DNA from: Haematobia irritans
Lineage: Eukaryota > Arthropoda > Insecta > Diptera > Muscidae
Direction: 5' to 3'
Assembly (NCBI RefSeq): GCF_050003625.1
Contig: NC_134398.1
Coordinates: forward strand, 65,418,891-65,482,890
DNA length: 64,000 bases
Of this stretch, positions 22,431 through 35,018 are shown one piece after another (the first letter of the stretch is position 1; each line of letters opens with the position of its first letter). Under the pieces are notes generated by a model. It made no database searches. It was not told the origin of the DNA and saw only the letters and a list, made by a program, of their open reading frames with translations. The translations under genes and the position numbers were made by a program.

Positions 22431-22667
22431 ACAGTGTAATTGTTTTTTTAAATTTAATTCATTCAAATAAACAACGTCTAAAGCAATGCAAAGGATCCAA
22501 AAAGGGTCCGTCCTATGACAAGCCCATGTAAAATTCATTGGAGATGATCCAAGTTTGCACTACATCCGGATCACAGATTGGGGGAGATCCAAACAACTTT
22601 TTTGGAAGCTCTTTTTTACTGGGAATTTTCTTCGATGATAGCTTCAGGATAATCTCCTGAATTACAT

Positions 22668-23633
22668 ACCCAGCAAAAAAAAAATGGAAGTTCTTCTAAA
22701 ACTGCACAGGATGTTAATTTGAGTTAATTTTTTATAACTCGCTTTTTTTCATATTTTTAATGGAAAATTTTAAATTTGTTTCAAATAGGCTAAAAACAGA
22801 TTAGGAATTAATAAAATGGTACAAATTATTTAAATTTTGCCGAAAAAAAAGCTAAATCATTTCTAGAAAAATTGTGAATTTTTGAAAATATTTGATATCA
22901 AACGTTCCAGACAAGCGTAATGCATTCAAAATTTAAAAAAAAAAAATAAAAATTTTTTATTTGTCAAAATATCACAAAATTTCTTAATTCACATACAAAA
23001 CACTGAATATGCATCACACCTTAAGAAGTGATGCAAATTCAGTGCAACGGCTGTCGAAATGGTGGACATCCGTCCTATGACAAGCCCAAAAAAGTAATGA
23101 AAATGTTCTTTTTGGAGCCGGAAGTGGTGCAAAATTGACGCAGAAGCGATGAATTTAACATGGGCTTGTCATTGGACGGAAGTCCTCCATTTCAACAGCA
23201 GTTGCACTGAATTTGCATCACTTCTTTAGGTGGCATCCGAATTCAATGTTTTGGATGTGAATTAAGAAATTTTGTGATATTTTGAAAAATAAATAATTTA
23301 AAATTTTTTGTATGCATTCTTACGCTTATGTGGAAGGTTTGACATCAAATATTTTAAAAAATTCCCAATTTTTCAGATTGGATTTAGCATTTTTTTCGAC
23401 AAAATTTAAATGATTTGTACCATTTTATGAATTCTTACTCTGTTTTTAACCTATTTGAAACAAAAAAAGTTGAAATTACCCATTAAAAGTATGAAAAAAA
23501 AAACAAGTTATAAAAAATTGAATTAAAAGAACTTCCTGTGTACTTAAAATAAAGAAAATCATTAGGAGTGCATCTTCTGGAAGTGCTTATAAAGTTGTGC
23601 CTTTGGAGGAACTTCCAAATTTTTTTGCTGGGT
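22668..23633. mobile_element. Foldback element (CCCAGCAAAA ends, long inverted arms)
   Basis: Termini ACCCAGCAAAAAAA and TTTTTTTGCTGGGT are inverted. The two halves remain inverted over most of their length (left arm about 22,668-23,080; right arm about 23,145-23,633), around a loop with 'ggagccggaagtggtgcaaa'. Matching arm blocks include 'aagaacttcc'/'ggaagttctt', 'ttataactcg'/'caagttataa' and 'aatggtacaaa'/'tttgtaccatt'. No coding potential. Related partial copies lie at 18,731, 23,811 and 49,735. Confidence 0.8.
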
Positions 23634-23810
23634 GCGTAATTATAGCAATAATAATTTCTTGAACTTCAGTAACCCAGGCATTAAATTTTCCCTGTTTTAA
23701 CAACGCTATGAGGAAATCTCAAATGTAGCCTACAATTTTGTTCAATTTGCGCACGAGTTAATTAATTTTTCCTATAAAAGAGTTTACTGTTTACTTCGGT
23801 GCAATATATA

Positions 23811-24175
23811 CCAGCAAAGAAAAACGTCACAAACAAAGTAGTGAAAATGTCCTTTTTCATAGGACGGATGTCCACCATTTCAACAGCCGCTGCACTGAAT
23901 TTGCATCACTTTTTATACTGTGATCTGAATTCAGTGTTTTGGGTGTGAATTGAAAAGTTTTGTGATATTTTTCCAAAAAAAAATATTTTTCTAATTTGTT
24001 ATGATTTTTAATGTATTTTAACGCTACTCTGAAAGGTTTGACCTCAAATATTTTCAAAAAAAAAAAACGCATTTTTGTAGAATGGATTTATCATTTTCTT
24101 AGGCAGAATTTAAATAATTTCTACCATTTAAATAACTCTTACCCTGTTTTTAACCTATTTGGTAAATGTCTTTTA
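23811..24175 (+). mobile_element. CCCAGCAAAA foldback family, partial copy
   Basis: Starts 'ccagcaaagaaaaacgtcac' and follows the family ('agtgaaaatg', 'ttcaacagccgctgcactga', 'ttttgtgatattt', 'tttgacctcaaatatttt') to about 'ttttaacctatttgg'. The right terminus is missing. Confidence 0.7.
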
Positions 24176-24199
24176 CCATTGATTATTGGACGGAAATCC

Positions 24200-26964
24200 T
24201 TTGAACGTGAATGACAGTACATAGCACCCACTTCTGGGTTGGAAAACAAAATTTATCTCAATAGTTATACTTACCCCTCTTACTTGCTATAATCTGCTAT
24301 TACCCCAATATTGTTAATAGACACAATTAAATAAGCATCTAGATGTGCCTTAAAGCCTGAAAACAGCTTGTTGGTTAAGCTAAAATTTGGTGCTCCTACA
24401 TCTTTAAGCTATGGGTAGCCATTTCCTCATGGCACACAGTCATTAATGAGAGTTCTGTTCATTATGGAAATACCTACCATATGGTGATATAGACACTTTG
24501 ACTGATGTTGTTGTATATTCAAAGTCATACACCATCATCATACATCAATTTCAATCAGATAACTTTAGCACGTCACGCAGTGCAAAATTAGTATTCATTG
24601 AATTTTTGATAAATGTGACAGGAACAATTTCAGCACATACTACAATGGCCATCCTTTCAGCTATGCCAGCCCAGAAACATGACTCGCTTGAGCCTGCCTC
24701 TTCTTTGCCAAGGAAAAATTGACGTCAATTTCAAAAGTATGTGGCCCCTCAATGTTGTGTTCACGTTCACGATGAAGTCTTAGCATCATGAAGGAGCTGA
24801 TGCAGAAACAGGAAAGTTCCAATGACGGTCTTTTGTTCTCAAGTGATTTGATGCTGTTACAACATTTCAATGTTGTTCGGGCACGGGTTACCGGAGAGAC
24901 AGAGAGAGAGAGCGAGTGCAGAGATTGGCTATTAGGTAACCCAAGGCCTTGGCGAGAATCGGTAGTTGGTGCTGATATTGCCTTGTTATAGCCTTTGCGT
25001 TTCTACTTTCCTGTCAAAAATTTGTTGTCGTGATAAGTTATTATCTGTATGCAACATGCATGCATGAATGCATCACTTTACTGGAGGCATATACTCATCA
25101 ATAAAGCTGCTTAATGACCATGATCGATTGCACCTTTCTCGGTATTATTTGTGTGGCTGTTGTAGATGAAGCTTCTCCTTTCGTTATCTTTTAACTTCAT
25201 GACATGGTCATCGTTATATCCAGTACCATCGTTTATGCCAGAGTTCATATCATGTTGTTTGGAGAGCCAATGGCATATTAATTGAAGTCTTCTAAGTGAG
25301 GGTTGCTTCGTAGAGAAGGATTTGGGTAAGTAGTTCTGCTATAAGATAGGATTTTTCTCAACTATTATAACAAGCGCTTACAGTGGTTTGCATCGTCGAA
25401 AATCAGGGACTTTGCATGACTATGTTTGACAATGTTCAAAGACCAAGGCAATGATTGGAATTATTGAATTTGTTTATCATTGAAGTTTTCTCTTCACACA
25501 TTGCATATTCTAAAATATAATTTTTCCATTTTCTAAGGTATAACCAAAAAACCAAACATGAGTTATAATGTAAAATATTTTAGAAAATATTAACTACAAT
25601 TACCGGTCGCGAATTTATTTTAATTTCAGTCAAGTTGAAGGAAATTATTCAACACAAGTAAGATGGCTTTCAAACAAAGCCTTCACGCGCTGAACGAAAA
25701 CGGCTTTGCGATATTTTGGCTATTTCCCGGTATTTTTTAATGCCGACCTTTCTCTTCAAAATGCCCAGATCCGGAGATTGTGAGGTAGAAATGAAGCGAG
25801 GAATGTCACTTTTAAGCCATTCTTGTAGACGCGTGCTGAGTTCTATTAAGTCCTGTGGCCGTATTGTTTATATGCCCTTCAATTTTCACTAGATGTTCCG
25901 ATAATATATGGCATTTATTACACACACATGTGTGTGTGTGTGTTTGAATCAAAACAATACCCTGTAGGAAGACTGGGGTGTAGTGTCTCAAAGTCACCAC
26001 TTTTGTCAACTATTATGGTGACATAGTCAAGAAATGGTCTACACTTGCGTTTGATTGTAGAAATTTTTGACAGCTGAAAAAAAAAAATAATAAAAACTAG
26101 TGAAAAACAATCGTATATAAATATCGCAGAAACAAAAATCGAAGAGAGGACAATGAGCCTGTGCAGAGTTCGATGGACATTTTATTGAGTCTTTGATGGA
26201 TAGGACCAACAGAAATCGAGTTAAAATACTGGTTAATCGAAACAGCACCAAACAGAAATTGCATAGAAGAACTACTGTTTAAAGGAGGAAAGCCTAGATA
26301 TTTGCGGCTATGATAGGTAAAATCTGTTTAAGCAACGTATTATATTATCCCCCATTTTCATGAAGCACCGTTAGTGCTACGTCAGCTAACGAACTTTTAA
26401 AGCATACTATGGACATTTCTGTCACCTTGCCCATATATTCCATATGTCAGTTAGGAACTTAGCTGCTGAAAATTGTTCTGTTAAATTTATCCGGAGAGAA
26501 GATAATTGTTATCTACTTTCTGTTAAGTGGCAGTTAAAGCCTAACGGGGCTACATGAAAATGGCCGTATATATTATTCACTTTTCTATTTTCAGTCGTTA
26601 TTTCCAGTTCTGCAGAATTGTCAGATAAATGTTTAAGAGCTACATTTCGAGCAAACCACTAGAAGCAAGTGACAAAATAAGAAAGATGGAAGCGATGACA
26701 ACGAGGACAACATGATCTAATTATTGAACTAGCTATAGGACCCATGTGTGATTTCATTTTATTGTATGTTAATTTTTTGCAAATACACAAAATAAATAAT
26801 ATAAATTAAATCAAAAAAGTAACCTTTAAAAAAAAAACCAAAAGTGTTGACTAAGGTAGCGACAAAGTACTACTGACTCATTAGCTCCAATGTCTCCATA
26901 TGGTCGCATAAGTACCATCTAGTCAGCAGTTCTACTGTCAGTAGTAGATTTTCAATGACAAGCA
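24200..26964. other. Unassigned, low-repeat sequence; no gene recognised
   Basis: This is the longest stretch without a dispersed repeat I recognise. Frames of 65-74 codons (24,498-24,722; 24,788-24,991; 25,812-26,009 minus; 26,039-26,251 minus) show no domain, signal or conserved motif. Short (GA)n near 24,898 and a CA/TG tract 'cacacacatgtgtgtgtg' near 25,921 are simple repeats. It could be an intron or a 5'/3' flank of a host gene outside the window. Base composition is slightly less AT-biased than the flanks. Confidence 0.45.
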
Positions 26965-26966
26965 TA

Positions 26967-28229
26967 AAGGGTGATACGGTCAAAATTTGGTCAATATAAA
27001 CTTGACGTATTTCTTTCAATTTGGCATTTAAAAAACACCCCTCATTTTGAAGGTGTGTGTGTGTAGAATGTTGCTCCTATTTTGATTTTGGAATTCACTC
27101 TTCAGTTGTCAAAATGCCGTCCAAGCAAGAAGAGCAGCGTATCAAAATTTTGCTCGCGCATCGCGAAAATCCGAGCTACTCGCACGCAAAGCTGGCAACA
27201 TCGCTAAAAATTGCCAAATCAACCGTTACAAATGTAATTAAAGTGTTTGGGCAACGTTTGTCGACAGCCAGGAAGTCTGGATCGGGGGGAAATCGAAAAC
27301 CGGAAGCCGCTGAGACGACAAAGAGAGTTGCCGGTAGTTTCAAGCGAAACCCTAACCTCTCTCCGAGATGCCGCAAATAAGCTGGATGTATCGTCTACAA
27401 CCGTGCATCGAGCCAAAAAACGAGCCGGACTATCGACTTACAAGAAGGTAGTGACTCCAAATCGCGATGATAAACAAAATTCGACGGCCAAAGCGCGATC
27501 CCGGAGGCTGTACACGACGATGTGGTAATGGACGACGAAACCTACGTCAAAGCCAACTATAAGCAGCTTCCAAGACAGGAGTTTTATACGGCAAAAGAAG
27601 GGGAAAGGTATCAGATATTTTCAAGCACATAAAACTGTCAAAGTTCGCAAAGAAATATCTGGTTTGGCAAGCCATCTGTACCTGTGGCTTGAAAAGCAGC
27701 ATTTTCATAGCTTTTGTGACTGTCAACCAAGAAATTTACGTGAAAGAGTGTTTGAATAAACGTCTGCTGAAGAAACACGGTTGTTCCGTAGTGTTTTGGC
27801 CGGATTTGGCATCTTGCCATTACGGTAAAAATGCCATGGAGTGGTACGCCGCCAACAACGTGCAGGTGGTTCCCAAGGACGAGAACCCTCCCAACACGCC
27901 AGAGCTCCGCCCAATTGAGAAATACTGGGCTATTGTCAAGCGGAACCTAAAGAAGACAAAAAAAACTGCTAAGGACGAGCAGCAGTTCAAGGCAAACTGG
28001 CTTTCTGCGACGAAGAAGGTAGACAAGATGGCTGTACAAAATCTGATGGCAGGTGTCAAGCGTGAGGCCCGGCAATTCGGATTTGGAAAAGCGAAAGCCT
28101 AACTGAATATTTTTCCTGAATTTTATACTAATTGAACTTGAAAAAGAAATTTAATTTGATTTTTTAAATAAACGATTTCACCGATATACACGCGGTTTCC
28201 CTTGACCAATTTTTGACCGTATCACCCTT
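26967..28229 (+). mobile_element. Tc1/mariner-superfamily transposon, DD37E type
   Basis: A 1,263-bp element flanked by TA (26,965-26,966; 28,230-28,231). TIRs of about 28 bp begin AAGGGTGATACGGTCAAAA at 26,967 and the inverted copy ends at 28,229, differing at one position. It encloses a degraded transposase on the plus strand whose D2 to E3 spacing is 37 residues, which places it with DD37E elements. The near-perfect TIRs suggest a moderately young insertion despite the broken gene. Confidence 0.9.
27114..28102 (+). pseudogene. DD37E Tc1/mariner transposase, several frameshifts
   Basis: The N-terminal helix-turn-helix starts at ATG 27,114 ('YSHAKLATSLKIAKSTVTN'). The frame shifts near 27,355 into 'SLRDAANKLDVSSTTVHRAK' (second HTH). 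It is broken again near 27,525, where codons appear lost and TAA follows, then continues as 'MDDETYVKANYKQLP' with the first catalytic D, shifts near 27,600, and runs open to 28,102. That last part holds 'FWPDLASCHYG' (second D) and 'PPNTPELRPIEKYW' (E 37 residues later). At least three frame breaks make it non-functional. Order and spacing of motifs leave little doubt about the family. Confidence 0.9.
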
Positions 28230-28231
28230 TA

Positions 28232-28500
28232 TGGTAAATACATTTTGTGGGGTATACTTTTTCAGTAGTACTGGTGACATGGTCAGTAGTGATTCACTAC
28301 AGTTTCACTACTGATATTTCCTACAGGGTATATTCGCATTTTTAAGGAATAACCATTTACTCCCGCAAATCTCTCAATAAATTTATTAGCTGTTCAACAT
28401 TCATTATACGAGGGTGGTTGACACAGGACACTCCAAATAATAGAATTAGATAAACAACAAACTACCAAGTATATTTAAAAGGGACTAGAACCGTTTGGTT
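28232..28500. other. No feature recognised
   Basis: Short AT-rich spacer after the DD37E transposon, with an inexact 'agtagtactggtgac' / 'gtcagtagtgattcac' motif pair and no reading frame of note. Confidence 0.4.
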
Positions 28501-29007
28501 CTACAATACCGTAGAAGTCTTGCTTTATTTAAATCTGAACCGATGAGGATGACAATTTCCTGGGTAAAGCGTACCAAGTATTTCATATCCGATATTTCTT
28601 GAATAACAAACACGAGATAGACACATGGTGTCTTGGGCAATAATGCTCAGGGTGGGTCGTTGAAACGATCTAGCCATGTCCGTCTGTCCGTTTGTCTGTG
28701 AACACATTTTTGTGATCAAAGTCTAGGTCGTAGTTTAAGTCCAATCGCCTTCAAATTTGGCACATGTTCCTGTTTTGGGTCAGAATATAACCCTATTGAT
28801 TTTGGAAGAAATCGGTTCATATATAGATATAGCTCCCATATATATATCTTTCGCCCGGAGCCGGAGTTTAACCCTAATTTGCTTAAAATTTTGCACAAGA
28901 AAAACAATTAGTACTATAGTCAAGTGTGCCAAATTTTGTTGAAATAGGTTCAGATTTAGATATAGGTACCATATATCTTTCGCCAGATATGCACTTATAT
29001 GGCCCCA

Positions 29008-29524
29008 CACTGAAAAAAACAGTGAACCCACCAGGAAGAAATGTTTCGGTTAATTTTAGAAAATTTTGAATATTTGTAGAAAATTTTAACTAAACAGTAT
29101 TACAAACGTTGGCATCACGCCGATGCCATGAAAATAAGTAAATATTTTTCGACAAATTCAAGAAAATTTATTAGACCTAACTAAGTTTTTTCACTTGTTA
29201 AAGAAAATTTTGTAGTTTGAAGGAAAAACTTGGAGTTCAAAATTGCAAGAATGTCTTTAGTGATATACGAAGTTCATGATGGACGCATTTTTGGTAAAAT
29301 TTACAAATTTAAAGAAATTCTGAACTATTTTGTGGAAGGTACGAATTTAGTTAATCATTATGCTTCATTTGAGTTTAGTTTTTTCCTCGGTTTTAGTTAA
29401 TTTAACTAACGTAAACAAAAAATTATTAGAGTAAAGGAAACTTTCTCCAAACATAATAATTCCATGAACTAAAATAAAGTTAAATAGGCTTTAGTGAAAT
29501 AGAGAGTTCACTTTTTTTTGAGTG
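29008..29524. mobile_element. CACTG/GAGTG TIR element (AGTGAACCC subfamily), 2-bp TSD CA
   Basis: Left end CACTGAAAAAAACAGTGAAC, right end reverse complement CACTCAAAAAAAAGTGAACT. CA occurs on both sides (29,006-29,007; 29,525-29,526), and removing the element plus one CA restores 'ggccccagaag', which is intact in the same DINE-like family at 29,934. This supports a 2-bp duplication. No coding potential. Other copies: 50,974-51,390 and about 62,092-62,564. Confidence 0.85.
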
Positions 29525-29551
29525 CAGAAGACACAGTTTTACACAAATTTG

Positions 29552-29912
<361 letters not shown>

Positions 29913-30179
29913 CGCCCGATATGGACCTATGTGGCCCCAGAAGCCAGAGTTTTAGCCCAATTTGGTTAAAATTTTGCACTAGGAGTACAGTTAGTAGTGT
30001 AGTCAAGTGTGCTACATTTTATTCGAATCGGTTCAGATTTAGATATTGCTTCCATATATCTTTCGCCCCATTTTCCGTCATATAACCACAGAGTTCAAAG
30101 TTGTAGTCAGATTTACGTGAAATTTTGCAGGGAGTAGAATTAAAATACTAAGTATGCATATCAAATTTGGTTGAAATCG

Positions 30180-31054
30180 CACGCAGAGAAGAAACATGAT
30201 TGTCACAATCATATTCGAAGAGCAAAATAATATGATAGCAGCTATTTTTGCGGCGACCATGTAACATTTTAACCTGCAACCATGTTGGCTCAGTGAACAT
30301 GGTTCTAAAAAAAATACTATTGTCCTCATCTAAAATGTTATTATATTGATAAAAAGAATTTTGTTTCCATTAAAAGACAATGGTCACGATCTAAAACGTT
30401 ATGTTATTCGTCACAAATGTTTTCTTCTAGTTAAAAGAACATGGTCACAACCTAAAATATTTTGATTTTTATGAAAAAACTTTTTTCGTCGTCGAAAAAA
30501 GGACGCCACTTGAGAAAAGAAAACACAAAATCAACTTTGTTTATTTGTTTTTATATATTTATAAACTAATTCATTGTTTATTTGTATTTATAATGTCGTG
30601 CACACAAACATCACATATTTTTACACACTCTAGTTTGGTTCAATTTCAACAATAAGTAATCATTCCATATTTACTTCGTGCCCATCAAATGTACAAACGC
30701 AGACGTCATGTAACTGCAAATAAAAATAAATTATACCATATATCAAAATGCAGAACAAAAACCAGGTACATTTTTTTCAATTACACTTTCCGTGTAATGG
30801 CACATGGTTTTATACCATGGTCAGGTACATGATTTTCCTGACCATATAATGTTCTCAAATTCTATCATTTAAATAATAGAACATGTTTGCGGCATTTGAG
30901 AACCATTTAAATGCTTATTGCCAACATATATTTTTCTCCGCTCGAAAATTATTTTTACAAAGACAAAATACATGGTTTTCGGGACAATTACATACTCTAA
31001 ATAAGCATTAAATGGATGCGGCAACCATGTCCAAACATGTTTTTTCTGTGCGTG
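30180..31054 (-). mobile_element. CACGCA-terminated TIR element, copy 3, 2-bp TSD CG
   Basis: Ends CACGCAGAGAAGAAACATG and (reverse complement) CACGCACAGAAAAAACATG. CG is duplicated at 30,178-30,179 and 31,055-31,056. The interior matches copies at 33,536 and, inverted, 44,980. Related blocks include 'gcggcaaccatgtccaaaca' and 'tatttttgcggcgaccatg'. No protein. Confidence 0.87.
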
Positions 31055-31540
31055 CGGTTTAGATTTCTATATAGCTTCCATATATATGATTTTCCGATTT
31101 GGGCAAAAATTACCAAAATACCCACATTTTCCTTATAAAATCGCCACTGCTAAGTCGAAAACTTGTAAAAGTGACTCAAATTTTCCTTTATTTCTAATAC
31201 ATATCTATGTACCGATAAATCACAAATACACTTTTGCGAAGTTGCCTCAAAATTGGTTCAGATTAAAATGTTTCCCATATTTTTTTACTAACATAGTGTA
31301 CCTCCCAGGGCATTAGCTGACTTGAATTTTAAGTCTATAGATTATAAATTTTGTTCAGATAGAGTCAGATTTAAATGTAGGTATTTGGGACAAAAACCTT
31401 TATATATAGCAGCCAACACATTTGACGGATTTGATATAGTATCGAAAATGTGGATTTACAAAGTGGTGCAGGGTATAATATAGTCGGCCCCGCCCGACTT
31501 TAGACTTTCCTTAATTGTTTTCTTCTAGAGCAATGCACAC

Positions 31541-32110
31541 ACTCAAAAAAAAATTTACTTAGATCCAAAGATTTTGACCTTCCCTTAAGAATTTTGGTAT
31601 TGATTTCGAGCCAAAGATGCGGCTTCTTTTAAATACAGAAATTTTTTAGCGACCTATCTGGTTGTAAATCTAGGAACAATAAAACTAAAATTTGGATACA
31701 GATCTCAAAATTTTCATTCTCTTTACGCGGTTTATTAATATAGGTACTCACATACAAACAAATGCCAGTTTAAAAATCCAAATTATAACGGATACTTCAA
31801 AGGTAAAAATGTTTTCTTAATTCCAAAAAAAAATTTGAACCAAAGACGCTAAATCTTCAAAATTAGTCTTAGTATATATCTGAAGCATTTTTATCTTAAA
31901 TCTAAAGTTTCAATATTTCAGTTAATTTAAGTACAATTTCTTTAAATTAAAAATGTGATTAGGAAAATTAGCCTTAGTTCAAAGACATGCGACTTTAACG
32001 GAGGTACGAAAATTTACAATATTTGTGTCCTAAATTGAATGAAATTTTTTGAAAACTAAATTAAATTCTCAATATTCTCGTGCGATTTTTTACATATTTC
32101 AACGTGGATT
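31541..32110. repeat. CACTCAAAA-type repeat, decayed
   Basis: Begins 'cacactcaaaaaaaaattta' and carries 'gacctatctggttgtaaatc', 'atggaagatactt'-like and 'cacatacaaacaaatgccag' blocks. These also occur at 34,920-35,010 plus 35,995-36,060, where the same repeat is split by a TIR element. Partial similarity continues to 652-858. Confidence 0.6.
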
Positions 32111-32149
32111 AACTCAATAACAATGCATCGATTAACTTGACTCAATTTG

Positions 32150-32375
32150 TGGTAATAAATCTCAATGAATGACCAATGTATATCGATGGTATGGTGAATT
32201 CAACCGAGGTTGTAATTCACTACAAGACGTATTTCATAAAAGTCGTCCAATATCAGTTGTTGTTCCAGAATCCACTGATGCTGTGCGTCAACTGATCTTC
32301 ATGTGACCTTCCCTGAGAGATTTGTGGGACCATCATACAATCAATATTGCATGAAGATTTCACAGTTAAAGAAAT
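32150..32375 (+). pseudogene. Relic mariner-type transposase fragment
   Basis: Plus-strand translation gives 'VYRWYGEFNRGCNSLQDVF' then 'RPISVVVPESTDAVRQLI', a well-known stretch of the linker between the two N-terminal HTH motifs of mariner transposases, followed by stops and frameshifts. No TIRs are found. It covers only about 70 residues of a ~350-residue protein. Confidence 0.7.
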
Positions 32376-32379
32376 TTCC

Positions 32380-33530
32380 CAAATTTCTTGCAAACAAACA
32401 ATATCGAATCAGGAGGATACCAGCACCAGAAATATAAGTTTTCTGGCTGTGTGCTTTTACCTTTTAAGTATATGGGAAAACCATGACTACGAATTCCTCT
32501 AGTCCACAAAATTTCTACAATCACAGTTGTTTGATGTGAAACCATTTTTACAATTGTATACCAGAAGACTTACACTGCATCCATATTATGCCATCATGTA
32601 ACTAACCATAACTAAAGCAAATCATTCATCCCTCCCAGACGTCCAACATTCAAAATCATTCATTGAGTTGCTGCTGCAAGAGCTGTTGATTGATGCCTTT
32701 AATAAATAAAACCATGCCCGTTCCATTTTTGGCTTGTGTTGATGTGCCACTCGTCTGGGGCTGAGACAATGGCATATGTCAGTGAAGTCATTTGGCCGAT
32801 TTTGGGTACCATGATGTCTCACGCACATGTTGATTGAAGTCATCTGTCTTCCTGGGCTGGGATGAATGTGGGCTTTCGACTGCTTTGTGGTTTGTGGTTT
32901 TCAGAATAGCAATTAGTTTCCAGTTAATAATTGAAATTTTGTTTTAGACAAGCTAGCCGATTAACTGTCATGTGCCCTGGCTGGGAGAGATTCTACTCAT
33001 GCTGATGCTTTTGGTTAAGTTAATGTTTATCCAAGGATCGGGAATATTCGGTATCAATGTACAAAAACGGGGTGGGATACATCAGCATCTATGGGTAGAA
33101 GTTAAATAGTCAAAAGTACGTTTGGAAGTTGTTCGTGAATATTCATGAATTATAGGGTCTAACTACGATTTCAAAAACAAGCGTTTGACATCAGGGCTGC
33201 AAATAAAATTCCAAGACAATCTTTGTAATGGTTTATTAGATTTAGTACTGTATGTTACTATAATTGGCAAGCCATTGCCAATTTTGTTATTAAGACAACT
33301 TGAGTTATTTAAACGTATGTAATAATTTATTGTGCAGCTTACGAATTTTGGCAAAACTGGTTATGCCAAAGTGGAGCGCACAAGTTTTATTTCCGCATTT
33401 TGTTTTTATAACAAAACTTTTCAAATTTATTTCAAAATTTTCAAAAATTTGTTTTGTTTTTGTTGTTGTTGATTTCTTCATCAATTATTATTGTTGTTTT
33501 AATTTCAACTTAAAACCATACGTTGTATAA
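32380..33530. other. No gene recognised
   Basis: Mixed-composition sequence without a dispersed repeat I can name. Frames at 32,622-32,843 (minus), 33,163-33,354 (minus) and 33,300-33,530 (plus) overlap one another and show no domain. It may be single-copy intergenic or intronic DNA. Confidence 0.4.
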
Positions 33531-33535
33531 ACAGA

Positions 33536-34556
33536 CACGCAGGGAAGAAACATGATTGTCACGATCTTATTCGAAGAGCAAAATAACATGATAGGAGCTA
33601 TTTTTGCGGCGACAATGTAACATTTTCAACTGCAACCATATTGGCTCAGTGAACATGGTTCTAAGAAAAGTATAATTGTCTTCATCTAAAATGTTATTAT
33701 ATTGATAAAAAGATTTTTGTTTGAATAAAAAGACGTCGTTTTTCGTCGTCGAAAAAAGGACGCCACTTGAGAATAGAAAACATAAAATTAACTTTATTTA
33801 TTAGTTTATAAACTAATTAATTGTTGATTTGTATTTATAATGTCGTGCAAGCAAACATCACATATTTTACATACTCTATTTTGGTTCAATTGCAACAATT
33901 ATTCCATATTTACGTCGTGCCCATCAAATGTACAAACGCAGACATCATGTAATTGCAATTAAAAATAAATGATACCATATAGCACAATGCAGAACAAAAA
34001 ACAGGCACATTTTTTCAATTACACTTCCCTTTTTTGTGTTCACATAAAACCACGTCCCACTTCTGAATAAATAAATTAACACAAAATGAAGTATTTCCGT
34101 ATTCTCCGTCCATTCCAAGCAACAATCAACGCACGACTGATCGTGTGTACCTGCTCAATGTTTTTATACAATTCTTTTCTGCAAAAAAGTTAAAAAATTA
34201 AATGGTCACGAAAAAATTTACATGGTCTTTATGGCCATGTAATGGTTCTAAACATGTCTATATGTAACCTATAAAAATACTTTTGTCCCTGTCCCTGCAA
34301 AAAAGTCAAAAAATTGAATGATCAGGTACATGATTTTCCCGACCATGTAATGGTCTCAAATTCTATCATTTAAATAATAGAACATGTTTGCGGCATTTGA
34401 GAACCATTTAAATGCTTATTGCCAGCAGACATTTTTCTCTGCTCGAACATTATTTTTACAAAGACAATTACGGTTTTCGCGACAATTACATGCTCTAAAT
34501 AAGCATTAAATGGATGCGGCAACCATGTCCAAAAATGTTTTTTTTTTCTGTGCGTG
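33536..34556 (-). mobile_element. CACGCA-terminated TIR element, copy 4, 2-bp TSD GA
   Basis: Left end CACGCAGGGAAGAAACATG, right end reverse complement CACGCACAGAAAAAAAAAAC. GA flanks both sides (33,534-33,535; 34,557-34,558). At 1,021 bp it is slightly longer than copy 3. Internal inverted blocks around 'ctatcatttaaataatagaa' form a short palindrome present in all copies. Confidence 0.87.
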
Positions 34557-35018
34557 GAGGAAAAGTATTTTTGTCAAATTTATTTGGGCAAAGCCGTGCA
34601 TCCTCTACTTGCAGCCAAACTATCAACCAATTATCAGAGCAAATTCAGATAATTCACTAAACCCAATGTGAATTACACTTGAAAACAGGGTTTTTAATCA
34701 AGTTAAAGAGTTTAACTCCATAAAATATTAGTGTAAAGATTGGTTTCCATGTTCTAAAATAAAATTAGGAGATTTCTTACAAATTCGGACCTAATGTCGT
34801 AATTTCGAAGTAAAAATAGTCAAATCAACCTTTTCTCTTTTTTTAAATAAAAAGCGGCGAAATTTGCTTTCATGTATCTTCTTTCTCTCCCTCTCTTGTT
34901 GCCATAAGCCGTTTCTTATCATTTTTGGGACCTATCTAGCCTTAAACCTAGGATCAGTAAAATTTAAATTACGATACAGATATCACTTATCGAATTTTCA
35001 ATCTCTTTTTGTGATATA

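Noticed and set aside
24498..26251. Frames of 60-75 codons in the low-repeat stretch as host exons
   Set aside because: No domain, no consistent splice-site arrangement and no codon pattern could be shown. Frames of this length are expected by chance.
27219..27416. Minus-strand frames overlapping the DD37E transposase
   Set aside because: They are shadows of the plus-strand transposase, whose HTH and catalytic motifs are recognisable.
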